Shown: positions 44,415 through 53,295 of the stretch, one piece after another
How the letters are laid out: each line of letters opens with the position of its first letter
Numbering within the stretch: position 1 is the stretch's first letter
Assembly (NCBI RefSeq): GCF_017355405.1
Contig: NZ_CP061178.1
Span: forward strand, 124,001-188,000
Direction of reading: 5' to 3'
DNA length: 64,000 nt
From: Roseomonas haemaphysalidis
GTDB taxonomy: Bacteria; Pseudomonadota; Alphaproteobacteria; Acetobacterales; Acetobacteraceae
Notes under the pieces: generated by a model
Told to the model about the DNA's origin: nothing
What the model saw: only the letters and a program-made list of their open reading frames with translations
The model's database searches: none
Translations under genes and position numbers: made by a program

Positions 44415-47400
44415 ATGGACTTCCTGGCCGGCGACGGCGAGGTCGGTACCCTGATCCGTGATCACGACTGGTCGACGACGCTGGGGCCGATAGAGTCCTG
44501 GTCGCCCAGCATCAAGACGGCGCTCAGCCTTTGTCTCCACTCCCGCTTTCCCATCCTGCTGTGGATCGGGCCGGATCTCAGGATCCTGTATAACGATGCG
44601 TATGTTCCGTTCCTCGGCGCTGCCAAGCACCCGGTCATGCTGGGTGCCCCCGGGCGCGAGGTCTGGAGCGAGATCTGGGACGACATCGCCCCGATGCTCG
44701 CCGAAGCCACGGCCGGACGGGCTACCTGGGTCGAGGATTACCGTTTCTTTTTCGACCGCGAATTGGAGCGGGAGGAGACTTACGTCACATTCAGCTATAG
44801 CCCCATTTTCGGTGCCAGCCGGGATAACGTGGAAGGTGTATTTTGCGTTTGCACCGAAACGACGCGGCGGGTGATTGGCGCGCGCAGGCTTTCGACCTTG
44901 CATCGGCTTGGCGTGAAGGCATCGTACCAGCGGGAAGTCGACGATGTCTGCCGAGACGTGATCGGTGTGCTACAGGAGAATCCATACGACATCGCTTTCG
45001 CGGCACTCTACGTGTCAGACGGAGACGGCGAGACAGCACGTCGTGCCGCCGCAACGCCATCGCCGCCGGACGCAGCTTTCTTCCCACTACACCACCCAAT
45101 GACGTCGGTCGCACCGGCTGCCTGGCCGATAGCCGAGGCGGCGCTGGATGGCCGCCCCGTTGTCATATCCGAATTTCATCGGTTCGCAGGCAACATGGCT
45201 GCGCCTCTGTGGCCGGACCCAGTACGTACGGCGGTGGTCCTGCCGCTGGCCGCACCAACCCGGCAGCAGATGATTGGCTTTCTTGTGATCGGCATAAGTC
45301 CACGCCAGATCCTGGATGCCGACTATCGAAGTTTTCTCGAATTGCTCGCCGAGCATGTCGCCGGTGCCGTCGCGGCCGCCCGCGCCTTCGACGAGGAGCG
45401 CCGCCGCGCCGAAACGTTGGCCGCGCTTGATCGCGCGAAGACAGCGTTCTTCTCAAACGTCAGCCATGAGTTCAGGACGCCGCTGACGCTGATCCTGGGC
45501 CCTCTGAGGGAGCTTTTGGCAAAGCCGGTCGATGCACTGCCTCCCGATGCCCGGGCCCTGGTCGACATTGCCGAACGCAACAGCAACCGGCTGCTACGGC
45601 TGGTGAACTCGCTGCTCGATTTCTCCCGTATAGAGGCCGGCCGCGCCGATGCCAGTTATGAACCGACCGACCTTCCGAAGCTGACCGCGGAACTAGCATC
45701 CAGTTTCCAGTCGGCATGTGACAGCGCCGGCTTGGTGTTGGAAATCGATTGCCCGCCGCTGCCGGAGCCTGTCTATGTGGACCGGGACATGTGGGAGAAG
45801 ATTGTCCTTAATCTGATCTCGAATGCCTTCAAGTTCATATTCGAGGGTTCCATCGCAGTCCAGTTGTCCGCCGCATCGGCTGGGATCGAGCTTCGGGTAT
45901 CGGACAGTGGTGTTGGTATTCCCCACCATGAGTTGCCCCATCTGTTCGAGCGCTTCCACCGCGTTGAAGGGCAACGCAGCCGCTCGCACGAGGGTAGTGG
46001 CATCGGTCTTGCGTTGATCCATGAATTGATTCGCTTGCATGGCGGCTCGATTCTCGCCGAGAGCCGGGAGGGCGAAGGGAGTGTTTTTACCGTCTCCATC
46101 CCCTTCGGCACCGCGCATCTCCCTGCCGATCGGATTGGCGGGCCCCGGTCGATGTCTTCAACGGCGACAGGCATTGGGTCATTTCTCGAAGAGATGCGTC
46201 GCTGGCTGCCGGACGATACGCATCGTGCAGGCACCGTACCAGACAGCCATGAGCCGATTTCAGCTTCGCGAATTCTTGTCGCGGACGACAATGCCGATAT
46301 GCGGCACTACCTCACCAGAGTTCTGACCTCTGCGGGATGGAGCGTGCATGCAGTAGCTGACGGCAACGCCGCATTGGCGTCAGCAAGGTTGGCGCCTCCA
46401 GATCTCCTGCTGGCTGATGTCATGATGCCTGGACGTGACGGCCTCTCGCTCGTGGCGGCGCTGCGGCAGGAGCGACAACTGGCAACGGTGCCGGCCATTC
46501 TGCTGTCGGCCCGCGCGGGGGAGGATGCGCGGGTAGCAGGGATGCGGAGTGGCGCCGACGATTACCTGGAGAAGCCATTCTCGGCGCGTGAACTGCTGGC
46601 TCGGGTCGAGGCCATCGCCGCTCTCGCTCGTTTGCGACGCGATGCAGGCGACTTGATCAGGCGGAGTGACGCGCGGCTCCAGGCAGCGGTTGATCTTGTG
46701 GGTCTCGGTTCCTATCGCTGGGACCCGCGCACCGGAGCTCTAGAATGGGACGACCAGTTGCGCGCGATGTGGGGCCTGCCGCCCGGCGCACCGGTTCAGA
46801 TGGACATCTTCCTGCGGGCCATACACCCCGAGGACCGGCCGCGGGTCGAAGCAGCCATTGCCGCTTGCACCGACCCCGCTGGCGACGGCGTGTATCACGT
46901 CGAGTACCGGGTCAATGGCATCGAGGATGGTGTTGAACGTTGGGTGTCCACCCATGGGCAGACGTCTTTCAAGAATGGCATTCCGGTCGATTTCACTGGT
47001 GCCGCACTCGATGTCACCGCGCGGAAGCAGGTTGAGGAGCGCTTGCGGGCGAGCGAGGAGCGTTTCCGGCAGTTTGCTGATCATTCGGCTGACTTGCTTT
47101 GGATCGTCAACACGGATGCGATGAAGATCGAATATCGAAGTTTGGCGTTTGAACGGATCTGGGGTGTTCCGCGCGATAGGGCTTCGAGTGATTTGGCGTG
47201 CTGGGCCGAGAGCATTCACCCCGATGATCGTGCCGCCGTGCTCGACACGCTGCTTCACGTCCAGAAGGGTGAGGCGGTGGTACAGGAATACCGCGTGCTG
47301 CGTCCGGACGGTGCCGTTCGCTGGGTCCGGGACACGGCTTTTCCGATCCGTGATGAGCTTGGACGCGTCCATCGCATCGGGGGCATAGCGGTCGATGTCA

Positions 47401-48041
47401 CACGCGTCGAGGGGTCATGGGTTTATGTCGTCGATGGCGGGGAGGGAGCCCGCCTCCGGCTCGCGGCACTGCTGCAGGGTGCCGGCTACGATGTGAAGAC
47501 CTTCTCCACCACAAACGAATTTCTTGAGGTGGCGCCGATGCTTCTGCACGGTTGCGCGGTTCTGGAACTTGGCGGATGCGGCGATGAATCCTTGGTCGTC
47601 CCGCGCGAGTTGAAGGCGCGCGGCATCGAACTACCGGTCATCGTCGTGGGCGGGGGCGACGGCGATGTCCGGACCGCCGTCCTGGCGCTGAAGGCGGGTG
47701 CGGCGGACTGGCTGGAAGGACCGCTCAATCCAGAAAGGCTTCTTGCCGCGGTTGCGGCCGCGCTCGCCAAGGTGCGCGACGTGCAGGAGGCTGGACGCAA
47801 GTCGGACACTGCCCGCAGCCGCATCGCCGGAATGTCGCGGCGGGAACGCGAAGTGCTGGAAGGGATCGTCGGTGGCGAGACCAACAAGGAGATTGCACGC
47901 CGGCTCGGTATCAGCCCGCGCACGGTGGAAATTCATCGAGCGCATGTCATGGAACAGCTTGGCGTGCGTTCGCTTTCGGAAGCGGTGCTCTTGGCCGCCG
48001 CAGCCGGTCTGACCGGTTCGCGGTCCGATGCACCGCCCTGA
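44415..48041 (+). CDS. Large hybrid histidine kinase with internal receiver, PAS domains, pseudo-receiver and LuxR HTH
   Basis: A 1208-residue soluble multidomain protein. In order: PAS-like region (about 20-140, SRFPILLWIGPDLRILYNDAY), GAF-like region (about 150-320), HisKA with H351 (SNVSHEFRTPLTLILGPL), HATPase_c (NLISNAFKF, DSGVGIP, GSGIGLALI), receiver with D668 (LLLADVMMPGRDG), two PAS domains (about 755-870 and 880-1000), a FixJ-like pseudo-receiver (about 1003-1120) and a LuxR helix-turn-helix near 1139-1200 (MSRREREVLEGIVGG, GISPRTVEIHRAHVMEQLG). In the pseudo-receiver the acidic pocket reads VDGGE, the acceptor position is E1051 (VLELGG) and the conserved Lys is lost (LEGPL). The ATG at 44415 gives the family start MDFLAGDGE; a TTG lies 39 bases upstream. 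It links sensing and DNA binding in one chain. Confidence 0.9.
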   Translation: MDFLAGDGEVGTLIRDHDWSTTLGPIESWSPSIKTALSLCLHSRFPILLWIGPDLRILYNDAYVPFLGAAKHPVMLGAPGREVWSEIWDDIAPMLAEATAGRATWVEDYRFFFDRELEREETYVTFSYSPIFGASRDNVEGVFCVCTETTRRVIGARRLSTLHRLGVKASYQREVDDVCRDVIGVLQENPYDIAFAALYVSDGDGETARRAAATPSPPDAAFFPLHHPMTSVAPAAWPIAEAALDGRPVVISEFHRFAGNMAAPLWPDPVRTAVVLPLAAPTRQQMIGFLVIGISPRQILDADYRSFLELLAEHVAGAVAAARAFDEERRRAETLAALDRAKTAFFSNVSHEFRTPLTLILGPLRELLAKPVDALPPDARALVDIAERNSNRLLRLVNSLLDFSRIEAGRADASYEPTDLPKLTAELASSFQSACDSAGLVLEIDCPPLPEPVYVDRDMWEKIVLNLISNAFKFIFEGSIAVQLSAASAGIELRVSDSGVGIPHHELPHLFERFHRVEGQRSRSHEGSGIGLALIHELIRLHGGSILAESREGEGSVFTVSIPFGTAHLPADRIGGPRSMSSTATGIGSFLEEMRRWLPDDTHRAGTVPDSHEPISASRILVADDNADMRHYLTRVLTSAGWSVHAVADGNAALASARLAPPDLLLADVMMPGRDGLSLVAALRQERQLATVPAILLSARAGEDARVAGMRSGADDYLEKPFSARELLARVEAIAALARLRRDAGDLIRRSDARLQAAVDLVGLGSYRWDPRTGALEWDDQLRAMWGLPPGAPVQMDIFLRAIHPEDRPRVEAAIAACTDPAGDGVYHVEYRVNGIEDGVERWVSTHGQTSFKNGIPVDFTGAALDVTARKQVEERLRASEERFRQFADHSADLLWIVNTDAMKIEYRSLAFERIWGVPRDRASSDLACWAESIHPDDRAAVLDTLLHVQKGEAVVQEYRVLRPDGAVRWVRDTAFPIRDELGRVHRIGGIAVDVTRVEGSWVYVVDGGEGARLRLAALLQGAGYDVKTFSTTNEFLEVAPMLLHGCAVLELGGCGDESLVVPRELKARGIELPVIVVGGGDGDVRTAVLALKAGAADWLEGPLNPERLLAAVAAALAKVRDVQEAGRKSDTARSRIAGMSRREREVLEGIVGGETNKEIARRLGISPRTVEIHRAHVMEQLGVRSLSEAVLLAAAAGLTGSRSDAPP

Positions 48042-48265
48042 CCCGCACGACGGATACGCAGATATCCCTAGGGATCGTCTCGGTCTAGCTGCTCCGCAGG
48101 TCAAGCATTAGCCTGCTCAGGGCGGCGGAATTTGCTGACGTGCCCGGTGTAACGCGAATGAAAAGTCAGGGCGATTGTGCCTGAACGCATAGCGTCTCAC
48201 GGTGCGCCGGTCACCCGGTGGTTGAGGTCCGCGGTAAGTTCGGAAACGGTGCGGAGGTGAATGCC

Positions 48266-48988
48266 ATGTCGAAACCGGTGAACGTGCCGCATTTGAAGAC
48301 GACAATGCGCAGCCGCGCGAAAGGCAGCATGCAATTTGATCCGAGCTCGGTACTCATCCATGAGGCCCATCACCGGATCAAGAACAACCTGCAGCTTATT
48401 GCCGCCATGCTGCAATTGCAGGCACAGCGGAGCTGCAGCGCTCCCAATGTACATGGGATTTTGGCCCAGGCTAGTCATCGTGTACGCGCGGTAGCACAGC
48501 TCCATGAGCGTCTGCAGCATGGTGCCGACGGCAAGGTTGATGCAGGCGAATACTTACGCGACCTCTGCGCAAGTCTGTCGTGCTCTTTAGGCTTGTCCGG
48601 CTCGCAAGCGGTGGTGGTCGAAGCGGCCCTCATGCCGCTCCAATCGGATTGTTTGCTTCGCCTTGGTATGATTGTCACGGAACTCGTTACCAACGCAGCG
48701 AAATACGGCGCCACGCCGTTAGGAAGCTGCGATATACGGGTCGTGCTGACGCCGGGATGTCATAATACGGTTCGCTTGCTTGTTTCCGACACCGGTCCCG
48801 GAATTTCGGATCTCGCAATGCTGCGATCAACCAACAGCCTGGGTCTTGAGCTCGTCCATCAACTCACGGATGCCATTGGCGGGCGGTTGGAGATCGATGG
48901 CGCCCCGCCGGGGGCGCGCTTCACCATCCGGTTTCCCCAGCAGGGTCAGGTCGATGACGCCTCGGCGCGTAACGGCCTTCATGCATAG
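48266..48988 (+). CDS. Small HisKA_2-type histidine kinase
   Basis: A 240-residue kinase consisting almost only of the HisKA_2 dimerisation region (phospho-acceptor H36 in EAHHRIKNNLQLIAAML) and an ATPase domain (TELVTNAAKYGATPL, VSDTGPGIS, SLGLELVHQLTDAIGGRL). There is no sensor domain or membrane segment. GGAGGTG stands 6 bases before the ATG at 48266, which decides this start over a GTG at 48218. The N-box lacks the His that defines HWE kinases, so it is the sister class. It lies 224 bases after the large hybrid kinase on the same strand and may phosphorylate a separate receiver. Confidence 0.88.
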   Translation: MSKPVNVPHLKTTMRSRAKGSMQFDPSSVLIHEAHHRIKNNLQLIAAMLQLQAQRSCSAPNVHGILAQASHRVRAVAQLHERLQHGADGKVDAGEYLRDLCASLSCSLGLSGSQAVVVEAALMPLQSDCLLRLGMIVTELVTNAAKYGATPLGSCDIRVVLTPGCHNTVRLLVSDTGPGISDLAMLRSTNSLGLELVHQLTDAIGGRLEIDGAPPGARFTIRFPQQGQVDDASARNGLHA

Positions 48989-49414
48989 CCCGGACCGGCT
49001 CACTAGCGAAAGCTACGCTTTCTTCAATTTGGTCGTTCGGCTGAATAGCGCATGCCGGGCTACCTACTGCTTGTGCGATATCGGCCATAGCTGACGAGAA
49101 GGAGAGCATCGTTCTCATCGGCGGATTTTAATTACGGCGTCGACGTCAAAGCAGATGCATTTGCAGGATGGTTTTCTCCTAACAAGCCGAAAACAAGTTG
49201 TGATTATACTTGGTGCGATTCCAATTGACAATTTATTGAATATGCTAAAGAGATACATTGATACCTGAGTGATATGTCGACATAGTTTACTAAGAAATAC
49301 ATCGATATTATTTTTGGCTTATTTCTCAGCGGGATAAAGCTTGGCGCGACACTTGCTGAAGGAGATGTGGAGGCATGGATTTGCCTCCCAAACCGAGAAG
49401 CAGGAACGATCTCC
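48989..49414. other. AT-rich leader region of the PEP-CTERM gene
   Basis: About 425 bases without a gene. Bases about 49120-49340 are strikingly AT-rich compared with the window and contain many TAT/ATA runs, which suggests a promoter or silencing (nucleoid-protein) region or recently acquired DNA. No riboswitch or RNA gene was recognised. Confidence 0.45.
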
Positions 49415-50020
49415 ATGAAGCGCCTTGGCTTACTCCATACCCTCTCCCTATCCGCACTGGCCCTATGCTTCGCCGATGCGATGCCGGCCAACGCCGCCAT
49501 CATTGGTAACAGCGTCAACATCAGTTTCCAGGGTGGCAGCACGTCCTTCAGCTTTGCGCCGAACGCAAGCTATACGCTGTTCGGCACCAACGGCGACCTG
49601 TTCAACCCGGTTGACGTTTCTACAACCGGCACTGCCGCGGTGAAGTCGTTCGGCGCACCTTTCTTTGACCCGCCGCAGCCGACATCCGAGTTTGCAGATC
49701 GGGGTACCGTGGTCTACGGCGGCGGCGATCTCTTCGTATCCTACGCTACCCCGGCAAACATTCGTTTCTCATTGAATGATACCTTCGTTGGCTTGGCCTT
49801 CACTGTCGCCGACGGTACCCATTACGGCTTCGTCCGCTTCAACGGCACTACTTTGCTTTCCTATGCGTATGAGACGGTGGCCGGGCAGTCGATCGTCGCA
49901 GGCTCGGCTTTTACGGGCCCGATCAACCCGCCGACTGCGGTACCCGAGCCTGCTTCGATGGCGCTCTTCGGTGTGGGCGTGGCTGGCCTGGCTATGGCCC
50001 GTCGTCGCAAGACTGTTTGA
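49415..50020 (+). CDS. PEP-CTERM sorting domain protein
   Basis: A 201-residue secreted protein with signal peptide (LLHTLSLSALALCFADAMPANA), a Ser/Thr/Gly/Asn-rich beta-type middle (residues about 30-170) and a C-terminal PEP-CTERM tail: VPEPASMALFGVGVAGLAM followed by ARRRK. Exosortase is known to process such tails for surface or extracellular placement, often with exopolysaccharide. No exosortase or polysaccharide gene is in the window. The middle region matches no family known to me. It is a single-gene unit, with a strong hairpin 30 bases after its stop. Confidence 0.88.
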   Translation: MKRLGLLHTLSLSALALCFADAMPANAAIIGNSVNISFQGGSTSFSFAPNASYTLFGTNGDLFNPVDVSTTGTAAVKSFGAPFFDPPQPTSEFADRGTVVYGGGDLFVSYATPANIRFSLNDTFVGLAFTVADGTHYGFVRFNGTTLLSYAYETVAGQSIVAGSAFTGPINPPTAVPEPASMALFGVGVAGLAMARRRKTV

Positions 50021-50049
50021 CTTACGGCCGATTAGGATCAGACATATAA

Positions 50050-50076
50050 CTGCCCGGCGAGCATCTCGCCGGGCAG
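50050..50076 (+). terminator. Strong hairpin after the PEP-CTERM gene
   Basis: CTGCCCGGCGAG (50050-50061) and CTCGCCGGGCAG (50065-50076) form a perfect 12-bp stem with a 3-base loop, 30 bases after the PEP-CTERM stop codon. It is a very stable terminator-like hairpin. A T-tract does not follow directly, so termination may be weak or the hairpin may stabilise the message. Confidence 0.65.
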
Positions 50077-50341
50077 CGTCGCCACAACCGAAATTGTTAT
50101 TGAAGTCTAATATCAGTGACCCGTGAGAATTGTCACGAAGGAACAAGATCAGATTGCTGAAAAAGGTTCCCTTTAGTAATACTCTTGTTTGAAAAACGAG
50201 AAGTGGCTTCGTCGTTGCTTTCACCCGGCTTCGCGCCACGCCCCTGAAATGGCCACCAAGAGGCAGCGACGAGCCTCTCATTGACAGTTGATTCCTAGCA
50301 TGTCGACCGGTGGCAGCACGGCGGTCACTTTCCAAACTTAT

Positions 50342-50356
50342 GTTCGCATTGCGAAC
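50342..50356. promoter_or_regulatory. IclR-type palindrome upstream of the SDR gene
   Basis: GTTCGCATTGCGAAC is a perfect palindrome (6-bp arms, 3-base centre) 86 bases before the SDR start. The GTTCG-N5-CGAAC form resembles known IclR-family operators such as those of the PcaR/PcaU type. A second match lies at 51226-51240, inside the start of the IclR gene, and a half-site GTTCGCA at 51164-51170. It is the likely operator for the neighbouring IclR regulator. Confidence 0.6.
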
Positions 50357-50442
50357 TATTGGAAAGTCCGATAGCCATCTGCCTTTCGACGCATGGCTCG
50401 CGCCGCCGCCCTACGCCCGGCGATGATCTGGAGAATCCATCA

Positions 50443-51132
50443 ATGAATCCTGTACCTGATCTGCGCCGCGCCGTGGTGACCGGCGCCAGTTCCGGCATTG
50501 GCGAGGCCATCGCCATCCGCCTGCTCCAGGAGGGTTGGCATGTCACCGGGCTAAGCCGCCGCGCATCGGTCATCGATCATCCGAACTTCGCTCACCGCAG
50601 CGTCGACCTGTCCTCCGACAGCGCTATCCGCGCCGCGGCGGAGGGCCTGCGGGCGGACTGCTTCGTGCACGCGGCTGGGCTGATGAGTACAAACCCGCTG
50701 GGCGAGCTGGATATCGAGGCCGGTGCTCGCATGTGGCAGCTCCATGTGCAGGCCCCCACAGTCCTGGCGGATCGGCTGCTTTCAAGAATGCCCAGCGGCG
50801 GCCGCATCGTGATCTTGGGCAGTCGCACCGCGGCGGGCGCCGCCGGGCGGAGCCAGTATGCCGCGACCAAGGCGGCCCTCACCGGCCTGACCCGCTCCTG
50901 GGCGGCCGAGCTAGCGCCGCGTGGCATCACCGTGAACCTTGTGTCCCCGGCCGCGACCGATACGCCCATGCTCCGCGACCCTGCACGCGCCAACGTGGCG
51001 CCCAAGCTGCCGCCGATCGGCCGGTTGATCCGGCCAGAGGAGGTGGCGGCGACGGTCGCATTCCTGCTGTCCGCTGGGGCCGCCGCCATCACTGGCCAGA
51101 ACATCGTGATCTGCGGCGGCAGCTCCTTGTAG
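50443..51132 (+). CDS. Short-chain dehydrogenase/reductase
   Basis: A 229-residue SDR with the NAD(P)-binding TGASSGIGEAIAIRL, the structural HAAG motif (DCFVHAAGLMST, in place of NNAG), and the catalytic Ser-Tyr-Lys set in VILGSRTAAGAAGRSQYAATKAAL (Ser in LGSRT, Tyr/Lys in QYAATK). The typical C-terminal VAFLLSAGAAAITGQNIVICGG is complete. GGAGA lies 7 bases before the ATG. It is the first gene of the IclR/alcohol-dehydrogenase/sialidase/DapA run and probably handles a sugar-acid or hydroxy-acid intermediate. Confidence 0.92.
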   Translation: MNPVPDLRRAVVTGASSGIGEAIAIRLLQEGWHVTGLSRRASVIDHPNFAHRSVDLSSDSAIRAAAEGLRADCFVHAAGLMSTNPLGELDIEAGARMWQLHVQAPTVLADRLLSRMPSGGRIVILGSRTAAGAAGRSQYAATKAALTGLTRSWAAELAPRGITVNLVSPAATDTPMLRDPARANVAPKLPPIGRLIRPEEVAATVAFLLSAGAAAITGQNIVICGGSSL

Positions 51133-51198
51133 GGCCGCCTGCGCTCCACGGCTCCGCGCTTCAGTTCGCATCCAATCTTGACAAGGAAGGGCGCCTCG

Positions 51199-52116
51199 AT
51201 GACTGTATCCATCAAGAAAACAAAAGTTCGCAATCCGAACATAGGGAGTGAGGGCTTGCAAGGCGTAGCGGACATCGAACCCGCGCCCCGTCTGCGCGCG
51301 GGGGCGGACAACCCCAAGAACACTGTGCAGTCGGCCGCCAAGGTCTTCGCGGTGCTGCGCGCCTTTGATGCCTCCCTGCCGGAGCTGACCCTAGCCGAGA
51401 TCGCCGCCCGCGCCGGCACCGACCGCGGCACCGCTTTTCGCCTGATCCACACCCTGGAAGCGCTGGGGTATCTGCGAGGCGTGCCTGGCACACGGCGCTT
51501 CCGCCTGTCTCTGCAATGCATGGAGTTGGGCTTCGCCGCGCTATCCGCCCACGGCCTGCCCGACCACGCTGCAGCCTTGCTGCGCGAGCTGGTGCCGGAA
51601 CTGGGCGATGCCGCATCCTTCGGCACGGCGGAGAACGGCGATGTCATCTATCTGGCCCGCGTCCAGGCCGGCCTGGAGCGGCACGGCGTCGCGCGGCCAC
51701 CCGGCACGCGCGTCGGGGCCTATGCCACCGCGCTGGGCCACGCGATCCTGGCTTTCCTGCCGCCCGAGGAACAGGAAGCCCAGCTTGCTCAGCGCGAGCG
51801 CGTGAAGCTGTCCGAGCGGACGCTGACCGACCTCGGCGCCCTGCTGGCGCGGCTGCGAGAGGTACGCGAGCAGGGCTTCGCTGTCTCAGATGGTGAGAAC
51901 GCCTATGGCCTGCGCACCGTCGCGGTGCCGGTCTTCGATGCGGAAGGCCGGCCCTATGCAGGGCTGAGCCTGACCGGTGATGCGAGCCGCTGGCCGCTGG
52001 ACAGTTTCGTGGCGCAGGGCCTGCCCCGCCTGCAGGCGGCGGCCGGCGAACTGGGCCAGGCGCTGCGCTTGTCGCGCAGCGCCATCGCCGCGCGCCATCG
52101 CGGGGCCACCGCCTGA
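51199..52116 (+). CDS. IclR-family transcriptional regulator
   Basis: A 305-residue IclR-type regulator with an unusually long basic leader (about 45 residues), then the winged helix (SAAKVFAVLRAFDASLPELTLAEIAARAGTDRGTAFRLI, core LAEIAARAGTDRGTAFRLIH about residues 68-87, followed by LGYLRGVPGTRRFRLS) and the effector domain (GENAYGLRTVAVPVFDAEGRP). ATG 51199 is preceded by AAGGAAG. It lies between the SDR and the iron alcohol dehydrogenase on the same strand. GTTCG-N5-CGAAC sites upstream of the SDR and within its own first codons suggest control of the cluster and of itself. Confidence 0.92.
   Translation: MTVSIKKTKVRNPNIGSEGLQGVADIEPAPRLRAGADNPKNTVQSAAKVFAVLRAFDASLPELTLAEIAARAGTDRGTAFRLIHTLEALGYLRGVPGTRRFRLSLQCMELGFAALSAHGLPDHAAALLRELVPELGDAASFGTAENGDVIYLARVQAGLERHGVARPPGTRVGAYATALGHAILAFLPPEEQEAQLAQRERVKLSERTLTDLGALLARLREVREQGFAVSDGENAYGLRTVAVPVFDAEGRPYAGLSLTGDASRWPLDSFVAQGLPRLQAAAGELGQALRLSRSAIAARHRGATA
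51226..51240. promoter_or_regulatory. Second IclR-type site inside the iclR-like gene start
   Basis: GTTCGCAATCCGAAC has the same GTTCG-N5-CGAAC pattern as the site at 50342-50356, with perfect 5-bp arms. It begins 27 bases inside the IclR gene, which would suit autorepression by roadblock. Confidence 0.45.
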
Positions 52117-52150
52117 TGCCCGCCCCCCTCATCACAGCCTGATCGAGATC

Positions 52151-53281
52151 ATGAATAACCTCACCACACCCATCGAGATTGCCCGCCCTGCCATCATCGA
52201 GTTCGGCAGCGGGCTGGTATCTGCCACGGGCCGCTGGGCTCGGGCGCGCGGGCTGAACCGCACTCTTGTGGTCGCGGACGCCTTCAACGCCGCGCGCGTC
52301 GACCTGCTCGATTTGCCGGGCGAGGTGGTGGTGTTCGGCGAGGTGAAGCCCGAGCCCGACCTGCCCAACCTGGAAAAGGTGCTGGCGCTGGCCGGGCAGG
52401 TGAAGCCCGACCTCGTGGTGGGCTTCGGCGGCGGCAGCGCCATGGACCTCGCCAAGCTGGTGGCGGTGCTGCCCGGCAGCGGGCAAAGTTTCATGGAGGT
52501 GGTGGGGCCTGAGAAGGTGCATGGCCGCCGCGTCGCGCTGTTCCAGGTGCCCACCACCTCCGGCACCGGCAGCGAGGGCGGCACCCGCGCCCTGGTGACG
52601 GACCCCGCCACGCAGAACAAGGCGGCGGTGCAAAGCCGCCACATGCTGGCCGACATCGCCGTCGTCGACCCCGACCTGACGCTGACCGTGCCCCCCGCTG
52701 TCACGGCGGCCACTGGCGTCGATGCCATGGCGCATTGCGTGGAAGCCTTCACCAGCCGCAAGGCGCACCCGCTGATCGACCTTTACGCATTGGAGGGCAT
52801 CCGCTTGGTCGGCCGCTTCCTGAAGCGCGCGGTGCGCGACGGCGCGGACAGCGAGGCACGCGCGGGCCTCGCGCTCGCCTCCATGTATGGCGGCTTCTGC
52901 CTGGGGCCGGTGAACACCACGGCGGGCCATGCGGTGGCCTATCCGCTGGGCACCCGCCACCACATCCCGCACGGCCATGCCTGTGCGCTGGTGTTCCCGC
53001 ACACGCTGGCCTTCAACGCGCCTGTGGTGGCCGAGAAGACCGAGCTGGTGCTGCAGGCACTGGGCCTGCCCGCCTCGGCCGACGAGCGCACGGTGCGCGA
53101 CGCCACCTTCGGTTTCTGCGCGGACCTCGGCATCGAGATGCGCTTGTCCAAGCTCGGCGTGCCGGACAGCGACTTCGAGACCATGGCGCAGGAGGCGCAT
53201 GCCATCCGCCGCCTGCTGGACAACAACCCGCGCGACCTCAGCCAGGCCCAGATCCTGACGATGTACCGCGCGGCGGCCTGA
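52151..53281 (+). CDS. Iron-containing alcohol dehydrogenase
   Basis: A 376-residue group III (iron-dependent) alcohol dehydrogenase. It has the nucleotide-binding VVGFGGGSAMDLAKLVAVL, PTTSGTGSEGGTRALVTD, and metal-ligand regions ATGVDAMAHCVEAF, NTTAGHAVAYPLGTRHHIPHGHACALVFPH (ligand His within IPHGHACAL). It probably interconverts a hydroxy acid or lactaldehyde-like alcohol and its oxo form. It follows the IclR gene by 34 bases and precedes the sialidase-fold gene by 14 bases, as part of one operon. Confidence 0.93.
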   Translation: MNNLTTPIEIARPAIIEFGSGLVSATGRWARARGLNRTLVVADAFNAARVDLLDLPGEVVVFGEVKPEPDLPNLEKVLALAGQVKPDLVVGFGGGSAMDLAKLVAVLPGSGQSFMEVVGPEKVHGRRVALFQVPTTSGTGSEGGTRALVTDPATQNKAAVQSRHMLADIAVVDPDLTLTVPPAVTAATGVDAMAHCVEAFTSRKAHPLIDLYALEGIRLVGRFLKRAVRDGADSEARAGLALASMYGGFCLGPVNTTAGHAVAYPLGTRHHIPHGHACALVFPHTLAFNAPVVAEKTELVLQALGLPASADERTVRDATFGFCADLGIEMRLSKLGVPDSDFETMAQEAHAIRRLLDNNPRDLSQAQILTMYRAAA

Positions 53282-53295
53282 GAAAGGGCGGACGG

